Positions 43,442-52,118 of a stretch of DNA of 64,000 nucleotides are shown piece after piece. This DNA comes from an uncultured Pseudomonadota bacterium (GTDB lineage: Bacteria > Myxococcota_A > UBA796 > CAJQPC01). Location: the NCBI GenBank assembly GCA_913060515.1, contig CAJXRZ010000014.1, positions 1-64,000 of the forward strand, in the 5' to 3' direction. Within the stretch, counting starts at the first letter, position 1. Every line of letters begins with the position of its first letter. Under the pieces are notes generated by a model. The model ran no database searches and was not told the origin of the DNA. It was given only the letters and a program-made list of their open reading frames with translations. The position numbers were made by a program, and so were the translations under genes.

Positions 43442-44842
43442 ATGGGAGCATTCGGCTACAGCCGGGCAATGAAGGGCGCACTCGTGTTGTCCCTAATCAG
43501 CGTCGGCTTGTCCCCGAGCGCCGCGTTTGCGGAAGCTGGAGACCATGTCAAAGTAGGTTCGGCCGAGGTCGTGCCGAGCCTAAAGCTCGGCTACGAGTGG
43601 CGTTCCAACCTCTACCTAGAGGAGAACCCGCTGTTTCCGGCAGTGGGCGAGCAGGGTACAGTCCGAGGGTCGGCCTTTGTCGCTACTCCTGGACTGAAGT
43701 TGAGCTTGCTCACGAACGAGGTCAGCCTGGAGATGGGCGCGAGCTACGGCGTGCGCAAGTTCTTCGCGAGCTCGAAGAGCCAGAACAGCAGCTACAACGT
43801 TGCAAACCTGGACCAATTCAACAACTTCGACGTCTTCGGGAACCTTCACATTCTCCCGAACGGTCTGGTTGGTGTGCGCCTGGAAGAGAGCTTCGCGGTC
43901 TCGAACCGACCCATTGAGTCCCAGTTCGCCGATGACGCGCTGATCACCCGCACGCGTAATGACACGGGCGGGTACATCGTGCTCTCTCCTGGCAATGCCT
44001 TGTCTTTCGACTTGGGTGGTTTCTTTCTCTACGACCAGTACGACGGCAACGAAGGCAGCTCCGAGCTGGTTTCCGGCAGCCGCGTGAACAACAAGCTGGG
44101 CTACGGCGGCGCTTTGCGTTCGCAGTGGGAGTTCTTCCCGCGCACGGCTTTGGTTCTGGACGGCCAAGTCGAGAAGTTCGACTGGGAACGCAACGTGGTC
44201 ACGACCGCGGGCGACGACGAGCCGAACGAGAACACCGGCAACGGTCTGGCGATGCCGGATGGTTGGGGCTGGCGTGCGACAGCAGGGATCAAGGGCCGCG
44301 TGACCAACAAGGTCGTCGTGAACGCCCTGATTGGCTACGGCCAGACCACCTACGATGAGCAGTCCGTACTGGACTACGCGGCCTCCCTGAACAACAACGT
44401 CTGGGGAGACGAGCTGGACCCAAGCGAGGGCTGGGACACAGACCTCAAGGGCATCGCTGGTTTGCTCGCCTATGGCTCCGTCACTTGGACGCCTGTCACC
44501 GGGCAGTCCTTCTCCGCTGGCTACAAGCGAGACTTCCAAGACAGTTGGTTCACCAACTACGTGACCTACAACAGCGGCTTTGCCCGGTACAACGGCGCCC
44601 TTGCGCGTCGCTGGGACCTCCGTCTGGAAGGGAACTACCGTCTTGAGGCATACGCTGGAGAGGTGGTTCGCAACGACCACGTGCTCTCGACCTCGGCGGG
44701 CTTGTCTTACGATGCGACCGATTGGCTGACCCTCAATGGAGGAAGCACTTGGCGTCGCCGTGTCTCTGCGGACACACCGGCTTTGGCCAGCATCGAGTAT
44801 GACGATGTGGGATTCCAGCTCGGTATGAAGCTGACCTACTAA
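43442..44842 (+). CDS. Outer-membrane beta-barrel protein (GltH-position)
   Basis: A 466-residue protein. The signal peptide (GALVLSLISVGLSPSAAFA) is followed by amphipathic strands throughout (VVPSLKLGYEWRSNLYLEE, LSFDLGGFFLYDQYDGNE, FSAGYKRDFQDSWF) and ends MKLTY with a C-terminal aromatic residue, the usual barrel-assembly signal. Length and style fit the BBP2/GltA-B-H type barrels. In the Myxococcus locus as I recall it, gltH encodes an outer-membrane barrel after gltG. The start is ATG 43442; ATG 43469 is an alternative. Confidence 0.82.
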   Translation: MGAFGYSRAMKGALVLSLISVGLSPSAAFAEAGDHVKVGSAEVVPSLKLGYEWRSNLYLEENPLFPAVGEQGTVRGSAFVATPGLKLSLLTNEVSLEMGASYGVRKFFASSKSQNSSYNVANLDQFNNFDVFGNLHILPNGLVGVRLEESFAVSNRPIESQFADDALITRTRNDTGGYIVLSPGNALSFDLGGFFLYDQYDGNEGSSELVSGSRVNNKLGYGGALRSQWEFFPRTALVLDGQVEKFDWERNVVTTAGDDEPNENTGNGLAMPDGWGWRATAGIKGRVTNKVVVNALIGYGQTTYDEQSVLDYAASLNNNVWGDELDPSEGWDTDLKGIAGLLAYGSVTWTPVTGQSFSAGYKRDFQDSWFTNYVTYNSGFARYNGALARRWDLRLEGNYRLEAYAGEVVRNDHVLSTSAGLSYDATDWLTLNGGSTWRRRVSADTPALASIEYDDVGFQLGMKLTY

Positions 44843-44855
44843 GGCAGTTGCGCAC

Positions 44856-44902
44856 AGAGTAGAAAGGCCTTCCCGCAACAGCGGGAGGGCCTTTTCTACT
44901 CT
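44856..44902. terminator. Bidirectional intrinsic terminator
   Basis: AGAGTAGAAAGGCCTTCCCGC (44856-44876), loop AACA, and a matching arm with one bulge (44881-44902) form a long hairpin with A-rich and T-rich arms. It lies between the barrel gene and the convergent galE. Confidence 0.9.
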
Positions 44903-44955
44903 GGAGATTCAGGAGGCAAATTCAGCTCCGTTGGCGAGACTGGGCGCCTTGGCCC

Positions 44956-45954
44956 TCAGTACTTTGGGCTCTGGGCCCAGCGCCAGGCGCTCTCAACCGT
45001 TGCATCTAGGTCAGTCCATTCAGGGGTCCATCCCAAGGCAGACTGAGCCGCTGCTGGATGAGCCCAGATTCTGGCCGGGTCGCCTGCCCGCCTTGGGGCG
45101 TCTTTCCTTGGAACAGGCTGGCCGGTCACCCGCTCAACAGCTTGGATGATCTCCAAGACCGAGGTGCCCTGACCGGTGCCCAGGTTCCAGGCACCGCCAC
45201 TGCCTCCAGCCAACAGGTGCTCTAAGGCAGCCAAGTGTGCCCGCGCCAGGTCCATGACGTGGATGTAGTCGCGTATGCAGGTGCCATCGGGGGTCGGGTA
45301 GTCCCGCCCAAAGACTTGAAGGGGAGGCCGCTGGCCCAGGACGGCCTGCAGAACCAAGGGGATCAAGTGGGTCTCTGGACTGTGGCTCTCGCCGAGCAAG
45401 CCTTCCGGGTGGGCACCCGCTGCGTTGAAGTAGCGTAGGCGAGCGGCACGCAACCCCTGTGCGGCGCAAGACTCGAGCACCTGCTCAGCCATCCACTTGG
45501 AGTGGCCGTATGGGCTCTCGGGGGACTTTGCGTTGGCCTCGGTCACGGGAAGGTGCTCAGGCGCTCCGTACACCGCGCAGGTGGACGAGAAGACCAATGG
45601 GGCGATGCCCCGGGCACACATTGCGCGTGCCAAGGTCGCTGTTCCGCCTACGTTGACGTCGAAATACCGGGCAGGGAAGTGAGTGGACTCTCCGACAAGC
45701 GCCAAGGCTGCGAAGTGCATGACCGCCCCGATCTTGTGCTCATCGAGCACTGCGCCGAGTCGCGCGGCGTCCCGTATGTCCCCGAGCTCCAGGGGCAGCT
45801 CCAGGGCCTGTACGGCCTGGATGTGGCCAGTGCTCAGGTTGTCGTAGATCACGACAGGGTAGCCGGCCTGCTTGAGCAGGAAGGCCGCATGAGAGCCGAT
45901 GTAGCCGGCTCCACCAATGACTAGAACTGGGGTCTTCACAAGGCAAGCTGACAC
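44956..45954 (-). CDS. galE: UDP-glucose 4-epimerase
   Basis: A 332-residue short-chain dehydrogenase-type epimerase. NAD-binding GGAGYIGSH, DNLSTGH, MHFAALALVGES, the catalytic Ser-Thr of FSSTCAVYG and Tyr-x-x-x-Lys in SPYGHSKWMAE are all present, followed by YFNAAGAHPEG and DGTCIRDYIHV. It interconverts UDP-glucose and UDP-galactose for surface polysaccharide. The start is GTG 45954 with AGGGGA upstream; a second GTG at 45939 lies just before the Rossmann strand. Confidence 0.95.
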   Translation of the reverse strand: MSACLVKTPVLVIGGAGYIGSHAAFLLKQAGYPVVIYDNLSTGHIQAVQALELPLELGDIRDAARLGAVLDEHKIGAVMHFAALALVGESTHFPARYFDVNVGGTATLARAMCARGIAPLVFSSTCAVYGAPEHLPVTEANAKSPESPYGHSKWMAEQVLESCAAQGLRAARLRYFNAAGAHPEGLLGESHSPETHLIPLVLQAVLGQRPPLQVFGRDYPTPDGTCIRDYIHVMDLARAHLAALEHLLAGGSGGAWNLGTGQGTSVLEIIQAVERVTGQPVPRKDAPRRAGDPARIWAHPAAAQSALGWTPEWTDLDATVESAWRWAQSPKY

Positions 45955-45965
45955 TGTTGGTGTCC

Positions 45966-45981
45966 CCTGTCAAGTGACAGG
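45966..45981. promoter_or_regulatory. 16-bp palindrome between divergent galE and ftsK
   Basis: CCTGTCAAGTGACAGG is a perfect 7-2-7 palindrome. The half-site TGACAGGAG recurs at about 46009 and TGTCAAGG at about 46032, all in the 125-bp divergent gap. This is typical of a repressor operator for galE and/or ftsK; the regulator is unknown. It does not resemble the deltaproteobacterial LexA boxes I know. Confidence 0.55.
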
Positions 45982-46079
45982 AGCGATGAGCTACTGATGC
46001 TCAGGTATGACAGGAGGGTTTCAGATGACGTGTCAAGGCTTTTGCGCTACCCTTGTCCATCGGAGCAGTGGGACAAAAC

Positions 46080-49000
46080 GTGGCCAAAACCAAGACAAGC
46101 GCAAGCCCAAAGAGAACCCCCGCCAAGCGCAGCCCTCGGGCACGCGCCAAGGCACCAGCCAAGGCTGGCACACGGGCGCTTCCCACGATCTCTCCGGTGG
46201 CTCGGCGTGGCGTTCGCTACCTGATCATCGCTGCCTTCTCGGGTTTCAGCCTGCTCGCGCTGGCCTCGTATGCGCCAACGGATCCCAGCTTCTTCCACCG
46301 CTCCAGCACCTCTGAGGTTGCGAACTGGTGTGGTCGTTGGGGGGCCATGCTCTCAGACCTGCTCTACCAGGGCATCGGCTTGAGTGCATGGTCCCTGGCT
46401 CTTGCCCAGGTCTGGTTGCTGATGCGCTTTCTGAGGAAGCCAAGCGCGACCTTTGGAAAACTGGCGGTCGGAGGCTTGGGGGTTTGGTGGTTCTCAAGCT
46501 TTCTGGGCTTGTTGACCGCAGGCGAGGACGCTGGATGGTTTCCCAAGGGTGGCTGGCTTGGGCAGGTCAGCGCGGGTTGGCTTCTGGACCATGTAGGTAC
46601 CGTTGGTAGCTACGTGCTGGTCTTGGCCTTGCTCTTGGCTGCTGCAACCGTCGCCTTCGGAATCAACTGGGAGGCCATCGCAGGGAAGGGGGTCAAGGCC
46701 GTCGAGGGTCAGGCGCCGGTGGTTCGCCAAGGTGCGGCGGGCGCAGCTCAGCTGGCCAGCGACGGTTTGGTGCGGGCAAAAGAGTGGGTCGCTGCTGCCT
46801 TTGCGCGGCCGGAGCCTGCGGTTGAGCGTTGGGAGGAGGGCCCCGAGCCTCCAAAGATGAAGATGCCACGCAGCAGCGATGAGCGTGATGAGCGCTCCGT
46901 TCACGAGGCCCCTCCCGCCAGTGTGGTGGGTGCGCGCCCACCCGAGTTGGCCCCCTTGGAGATTCCGATTGGCGGTCGGGGAGGGCCTCCGCGTCGTCCA
47001 GAGCCAGTGGTCACCGTGGACGGTGGGCTGACGGGCGTGCGCTTTGACGCCAGCGCCCCCATGGACGCCGCAGTCCCAACTCAGGTCGCCTCTCGCGAGG
47101 TCGTTGAGGTTGAGTATGAGCCGACCGGGATCGGCGCGACTCCGGTCACCCCGGCTCACATCGCCAGCCTTGAGGACGACTTTGAAGCTGCTCGTCCTTC
47201 ACCGGCGCCCAAAGCGGCCAGCCGTGGACCGCGTACCCAGGCCCGTGAACGCGGCATGGCGCCCAGCATCTACGACATTCCCCGGGCGGACGCGTCCCCG
47301 CGCAGCGTCTCCACGCCTGTGCCGACGCCCGCACCCTATGTGGGGGAGCGCGCGATGGGGGACGGGAGCGTCTACCAAGAGCCAGTTCACCGTCCGGCGC
47401 CCTCGGCTGCCCAAGACCTGCCCGAGCCACGTTTTCTGACTCCTGAGCCTGCCGCACCTCCGATGGAGGACGTGGAGGAAGACTACGAGGAGGTCATCCT
47501 TCCCGATCCACCCTCGGTGGAAGACGTGCCGGAGGTCGTGGCCGAGAAGCCCAAGCGGCCCGCACAGCGTCGGACTCCGAGGACAAAGGAGAGCGCTGCG
47601 GGTCGTCCGGCGACCGGAGCCCCAGATCTGGGACCCAAGATCGAAGCAGGTAACCTGATGTCTGGCGGCGAGGACGATGGCGGTGTTGTGATCGCACGTC
47701 CTGACGACGTTGAGATCATCTACGAGCTGCCCCCTCTCAGCATCCTGGACCAGCACGACCGCAACGTCGGCATCCTGGACGAGGAGGCCCTCAAGTTTCA
47801 GGCCAAGGCCCTGACCGAGAAGCTGGCGGACTTCAAGATCAATGGCGAAGTCGTGGCCATCCGTCCGGGCCCCGTCATCACCATCTTTGAGTACCTGCCT
47901 GCACCCGGGGTCAAAGTCTCCCGCATCGCGGGGCTCTCGGATGACATCGCGATGGCCATGCGCGCCATGCGCGTGCGCATTGTTGCGCCCATCCCTGGCA
48001 AGGGCGTGGTGGGCATCGAGATCCCGAACAAGAGCCGTCAGACGGTCTGGTACCGGGACATGTTGGCCAGCAAGGAGTTCCGGGACAAGGACTGGCTGCT
48101 GCCGATGGCGCTGGGCAAGACCCCTGCGGGCAAGCCCTACTTTGGCGACTTGGCCAAGATGCCTCACCTTCTGGTGGGTGGAACCACGGGCTCGGGCAAG
48201 AGCGTGGGGGTCAACGCAATGCTCGTCACGATGCTCTACCACCGCACCCCCGAGACCCTCCGCATGATCTTGATTGACCCCAAGATGCTGGAGTTCGAGC
48301 TCTACAACGACATTCCTCACCTGCTGCACCCGGTCGTCACCGAGCCCAAGCTGGCCAACGCCGCCTTGAAGTGGGCCTGCAACGAGATGGATGAGCGCTA
48401 CCGGATCCTGGCACGCTGGGGAACCCGGAACATCGAGAACTACAACAACAAGGTAGAGCGGGAGACCGAGGACTGGACGCCCAAGAAGGCCCGTCGCTAC
48501 GCGCCACGTGGTCTGCCAAAGGACGAGACGCCTCCGGAGCCAAAGAAGCTTCCCTACATCGTGATTGTCATCGACGAGCTCGCGGACTTGATGATGGTGG
48601 CCTCCAAGGAAGTGGAGGAGTCCATCGTGCGTCTCGCCCAGAAGGCGCGTGCTTGTGGCATCCACCTGATCGTGGCGACCCAGCGTCCTTCGGTCGACGT
48701 CATCACGGGCCTGATCAAGGCCAACATGCCGACCCGAATCGCCTTTCAGGTGCGCTCCAAGACCGACGGTCGGACCATCTTGGACCAGAACGGCGCCGAG
48801 ACCCTCTTGGGCAAGGGAGACATGCTGCTGCTGCCTCCTGGCGTCTCTGCCCTTCAGCGTCTCCATGCGCCCTTTGTCTCCGATGATGAGGCGGGCCGGG
48901 TGACGGAGTTCTGGAAGGACCAGGCGGAGCCCTCCTACGATGCCCAGATCCGGGTGCAAGAGGACGAGGGGCCAGGGGACATGGCCGACGATGACTACGA

Positions 49001-49193
49001 CGACTGCTACGACTTGGCAGTGCAGATCGTGGCCGAAGCTGGAAAGGCCAGCACCTCGATGATCCAACGTCGCCTGAAGATTGGCTACAACCGCGCCGCC
49101 CGCATCATGGACATGATGGAGCGGGACGGGGTGGTTGGTCCGGCTGACGGTGCGCGCCCTCGAAAGGTCCTCGTCGATCCCATTGACGCTTAG
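46080..49193 (+). CDS. ftsK: DNA translocase FtsK/SpoIIIE
   Basis: A protein of about 1037 residues. The basic N-terminus precedes four membrane helices (from YLIIAAFSGFSLLALASY to VLVLALLLAAATVAFGI). A proline-rich acidic linker (about 230-530) leads to the motor, with Walker A GGTTGSGKSV near residue 700, Walker B IVIVIDELADLMM and HLIVATQRPSVDVITG. The winged-helix gamma domain (STSMIQRRLKIGYNRAARIMDMME) closes it. It pumps chromosome termini through the septum. The frame runs back to TTG 46053, but GTG 46080 is better placed for a ribosome site; the start is uncertain. ftsK-lolA order is conserved in proteobacteria. Confidence 0.94.
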   Translation: MAKTKTSASPKRTPAKRSPRARAKAPAKAGTRALPTISPVARRGVRYLIIAAFSGFSLLALASYAPTDPSFFHRSSTSEVANWCGRWGAMLSDLLYQGIGLSAWSLALAQVWLLMRFLRKPSATFGKLAVGGLGVWWFSSFLGLLTAGEDAGWFPKGGWLGQVSAGWLLDHVGTVGSYVLVLALLLAAATVAFGINWEAIAGKGVKAVEGQAPVVRQGAAGAAQLASDGLVRAKEWVAAAFARPEPAVERWEEGPEPPKMKMPRSSDERDERSVHEAPPASVVGARPPELAPLEIPIGGRGGPPRRPEPVVTVDGGLTGVRFDASAPMDAAVPTQVASREVVEVEYEPTGIGATPVTPAHIASLEDDFEAARPSPAPKAASRGPRTQARERGMAPSIYDIPRADASPRSVSTPVPTPAPYVGERAMGDGSVYQEPVHRPAPSAAQDLPEPRFLTPEPAAPPMEDVEEDYEEVILPDPPSVEDVPEVVAEKPKRPAQRRTPRTKESAAGRPATGAPDLGPKIEAGNLMSGGEDDGGVVIARPDDVEIIYELPPLSILDQHDRNVGILDEEALKFQAKALTEKLADFKINGEVVAIRPGPVITIFEYLPAPGVKVSRIAGLSDDIAMAMRAMRVRIVAPIPGKGVVGIEIPNKSRQTVWYRDMLASKEFRDKDWLLPMALGKTPAGKPYFGDLAKMPHLLVGGTTGSGKSVGVNAMLVTMLYHRTPETLRMILIDPKMLEFELYNDIPHLLHPVVTEPKLANAALKWACNEMDERYRILARWGTRNIENYNNKVERETEDWTPKKARRYAPRGLPKDETPPEPKKLPYIVIVIDELADLMMVASKEVEESIVRLAQKARACGIHLIVATQRPSVDVITGLIKANMPTRIAFQVRSKTDGRTILDQNGAETLLGKGDMLLLPPGVSALQRLHAPFVSDDEAGRVTEFWKDQAEPSYDAQIRVQEDEGPGDMADDDYDDCYDLAVQIVAEAGKASTSMIQRRLKIGYNRAARIMDMMERDGVVGPADGARPRKVLVDPIDA

Positions 49194-49342
49194 ACCTCTC
49201 TCCGGGGTCTCACACTCGTCTGTCGCCTTTTGTCTTTGGCTGAATGATTCTTCGATCATTGGCGTCTTGGCATGCAGACACCGGGGCCATTGCGGCCAAC
49301 GCATCCCCAGGCTACCCCCACGATTCCTGCCAGGAAGTCACC

Positions 49343-50035
49343 TTGAAGTACCTCCGCCCCCTCTTTGCAGCCGCCTTCCTCAGCGTGGCAGTCGCTACGC
49401 CGGTACTCGCGGAGTCCCCAGCTCCCGCGGACGCTGTTGCCCCGGCGAACGTCGTGGAGCTCGTCAAGGCCGTTGAGTCGACCTACTCCAATGTTGAGTC
49501 TCTGAGCGCAGACTTTCAGCAGACGACCAAGAGCTCAGCCTTTGAGCTGACCATGGAGGGCTCCGTCAGCCTTGCCAAGCCGCGCCAAATGCGCTGGGAC
49601 ACGACCTCCAATGCCGAGGGTGGAAGCTTGGTGGTCTCCGATGGTGTGAAGCTCTGGATGTACCTGCCTGGCGACAAGCAAGTTCACGTCTACGAAGACC
49701 TGAGCAGCTCTGCCTCTGGTGCCATGGCGATGGACATCCTGGGCGACCTGGGCAGCCTGGACGAGAAGTTCGAGACCAGCATGGGTGAGGCCAGCGCCAA
49801 CTCCTACGCGGTGGTGCTCAAGCCCAAGGCTGGCTTGGAGAGCAACTACAAGCAGATCGAGCTTGTGGTCGCCAAGAGCGACTACAAGCTGGAGAGCGTG
49901 ACCCTGACCGACATCTTCGATGGGACGACCAACTACGCCTTCTCGAACCTGAAGCTCAACCCAGTGCTCAAGAAGGACACATTCACCTTCGTGGTGCCCA
50001 AGGGCGTAGAGGTGATAGACCCCACCAAGATCTGA
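49343..50035 (+). CDS. lolA: Outer-membrane lipoprotein carrier protein LolA
   Basis: A 230-residue periplasmic protein. A signal peptide (LFAAAFLSVAVATPVLA) is followed by the LolA fold: YSNVESLSADFQQTTKSS, GSVSLAKPRQMRWD, DGVKLWMYLPGDKQVHVY and TFVVPKGVEVID. It shuttles lipoproteins from the Lol transporter to the outer membrane, in line with the many lipoproteins in the window. The frame is open from 49244, but TTG 49343 has AGGAAG 6 bases upstream and starts the signal peptide. Confidence 0.9.
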   Translation: MKYLRPLFAAAFLSVAVATPVLAESPAPADAVAPANVVELVKAVESTYSNVESLSADFQQTTKSSAFELTMEGSVSLAKPRQMRWDTTSNAEGGSLVVSDGVKLWMYLPGDKQVHVYEDLSSSASGAMAMDILGDLGSLDEKFETSMGEASANSYAVVLKPKAGLESNYKQIELVVAKSDYKLESVTLTDIFDGTTNYAFSNLKLNPVLKKDTFTFVVPKGVEVIDPTKI

Positions 50036-50047
50036 TTGGGAGCCGTC

Positions 50048-51391
50048 TTGCAGCGCGTACATCTAGTGAGTTTGGGTTGTCCCAAGAACCGGGTCGACTC
50101 AGAGGTCATGGTTGGAAAGCTGCAGGAGGGACCCTTCGAGCTTGTGGACGAGCCGGAGTTGGCGGACGTAATCGTCGTCAACACCTGCAGCTTCATTCAG
50201 CCTGCGACCGAAGAATCCATCGAGACCGTGCTGGAGATGGCCCGCTTCAAGGAAGAGGGGAGCTGCTCCAAGCTGGTCGTCACTGGCTGCATGGTTCAGC
50301 GCTTCGGCAAGTCCCTGGAAGGGGAGCTGCCGGAGGTGGATCACTTCTTGGGGACCGGCGAGTACCACCGGATCTCCGACGTACTCAAGTCTCGTGATGC
50401 GATGGCGCCCAAGAGCTTCGTCGATGTGCCCATGTACATCCACGACGAGATGGCCCCACGGGTCAACTCCTGGGCAGGCCACAGCGCCTACCTGAAGATC
50501 TCGGAGGGATGCAATCACCGCTGCACCTTCTGCATCATTCCGCAGCTGCGAGGCAAGCTGCGTTCTCGCACCATCGAGTCGCTGGTGGTCGAGGCCGCCA
50601 AGCTCTCAGCCGGTGGTGTGCGCGAGCTGAACCTGGTCTCCCAGGACAGCACGGCCTACGGGCGCGACATCTATGGCAAGCCCAAGCTGGCCGAGCTGCT
50701 GCGCGCCTTGGCCAAGGTCGAGGGCATCGAGTGGATCCGCATCCACTATGCCTACCCAATCGGCCTGCCCGATGATCTCCTCAAGACCATCGCCGAGGAG
50801 CCCAAGGTCCTGCCCTACTTGGACATGCCCTTGCAGCATGCCTCCGGGCCCATGCTCAAGGCCATGAAGCGCGGGGTCACCCGTGCGGGACAAGAGCGGA
50901 TCCTGACTCGGGTGAGGGAAGCCATCCCCGACATCGCGATCCGCACGACCTTCATCGTCGGATTCCCTGGCGAGACCGAGGACGACTTTGCCGTTCTGGA
51001 GGACTTTGTGCGCGAGCAGAAGTTCTCTCGCGTCGGCGTGTTCACCTACTTCCAGGAAGACGGGACGCCGGCGGCCGAGCTGCCGGACCAAGTACCTGAG
51101 GAGATCCGGGAGCTGCGTCAGGCACGCCTGATGCAGGTGCAGGCAGAGATCAGCCGCGCGGCCAACGAGGAGCTGGTCGGCCAGACGGTACAGGTCATGC
51201 TGGACGGCGTCTCCGGTGAGTCCGACCTCCTGCTGAGTGGTCGCCTGATGACCCAAGCGCCAGAGGTCGACGGACAGGTCTTCGTGACCTCCATTCCTCC
51301 GGGAGCCAAGGCGGGCGATGTCTTGCCATGCCGCATCGTGCAGGCTGCCGACCATGACCTCGTCGGCGAGATGGATCTGAGCGAATACTGA
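50048..51391 (+). CDS. rimO: Ribosomal protein S12 methylthiotransferase RimO
   Basis: A protein of about 447 residues. The N-terminal MTTase domain has VSLGCPKNRVDSE and VNTCSFIQPATEES; the radical-SAM centre is CNHRCTFCIIPQLRG; YLDMPLQHAS and FIVGFPGETEDDF are typical, and a C-terminal TRAM domain follows. It adds a methylthio group to an Asp of ribosomal protein S12. TTG 50048 is preferred (GGGAG 5 bases upstream); TTG 50036 is the alternative. Confidence 0.94.
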   Translation: MQRVHLVSLGCPKNRVDSEVMVGKLQEGPFELVDEPELADVIVVNTCSFIQPATEESIETVLEMARFKEEGSCSKLVVTGCMVQRFGKSLEGELPEVDHFLGTGEYHRISDVLKSRDAMAPKSFVDVPMYIHDEMAPRVNSWAGHSAYLKISEGCNHRCTFCIIPQLRGKLRSRTIESLVVEAAKLSAGGVRELNLVSQDSTAYGRDIYGKPKLAELLRALAKVEGIEWIRIHYAYPIGLPDDLLKTIAEEPKVLPYLDMPLQHASGPMLKAMKRGVTRAGQERILTRVREAIPDIAIRTTFIVGFPGETEDDFAVLEDFVREQKFSRVGVFTYFQEDGTPAAELPDQVPEEIRELRQARLMQVQAEISRAANEELVGQTVQVMLDGVSGESDLLLSGRLMTQAPEVDGQVFVTSIPPGAKAGDVLPCRIVQAADHDLVGEMDLSEY

Positions 51392-51392
51392 G

Positions 51393-52118
51393 GTGGGTGC
51401 CTCGGTCTCCATCGTCTTCCCAGCCTTCAACGAGGCGGAGAACATCGAAGCCTCGGTTCAGGGCGCCATCCGCACGATGCAAGAGCTCCAGCGCGAGTTT
51501 GAAGTCATCGTTGTGGACGACGGTAGCTCGGATGCCACGCGGGCAAAGGTCGATGCGCTTGGAGAGGAGGACCCCCGGGTTCGCTGCATCCACCATGCGG
51601 CCAACCGCGGCTACGGCGCGGCGCTGAGGACGGGCTTGTTGGCCGCGCGCCTGGACCTGGTCTTCTTCACGGACGCGGATCTGCAGTTCGACTTGCGGGA
51701 GATCTCCAAGCTGCTGGCCTACGCCGATGATTACGACATCATCGCCGGCTACCGCAGCCCACGCTCAGATCCGCTGCCTCGCCTGGTCAACGCCTGGGCT
51801 TGGGGCAAGCTCATCGACCTGCTCTTCGATCTGAAGGTTCGGGACGTGGACTGCGCCTTCAAGGTCTTCAACCGACGTGTGCTCGAGGCCATTCCGATTC
51901 AGTCGGTGGGGGCCTTCATCAACTCGGAGATCCTGGTGCGTGCGCGGGCGGAAGGCTTTCGCCTCAAGCAGCTCCCCGTGCGTCACTACCCACGCAAGGC
52001 AGGTACCCAGAGCGGCGCGAACCCCAAGGTGGTCGCCAAGGCCTTTGTGGAGCTCTCCCGGCTCTATGGAGAGCTGCGCTCCTTGGAGAGCGCGGGCGGC
52101 CCTTCAGGGAAGCGCTAG
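51393..52118 (+). CDS. Family 2 glycosyltransferase (dolichyl-phosphate-mannose-synthase-like)
   Basis: A 241-residue cytoplasmic GT-A enzyme. VSIVFPAFNEAENIEASV, IVVDDGSSDATRA, ANRGYGAALRTG and FFTDADLQFD (the DxD metal site) are present, with RDVDCAFKVFNR and PRKAGTQSG near the end. It probably transfers a sugar from a nucleotide donor to a polyprenyl phosphate. It begins two bases after the rimO stop and overlaps the convergent ctpA gene by 15 bases. Confidence 0.9.
   Translation: MGASVSIVFPAFNEAENIEASVQGAIRTMQELQREFEVIVVDDGSSDATRAKVDALGEEDPRVRCIHHAANRGYGAALRTGLLAARLDLVFFTDADLQFDLREISKLLAYADDYDIIAGYRSPRSDPLPRLVNAWAWGKLIDLLFDLKVRDVDCAFKVFNRRVLEAIPIQSVGAFINSEILVRARAEGFRLKQLPVRHYPRKAGTQSGANPKVVAKAFVELSRLYGELRSLESAGGPSGKR

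Noticed and set aside
49194-49230. Terminator after ftsK
   Set aside because: AGACC/GGTCT gives only a 5-bp stem with a mismatched interior and no adjacent U-run.
47199-49304. 701-codon open frame on the minus strand
   Set aside because: Antisense shadow of ftsK; no recognisable domain and the + strand protein is unambiguous.
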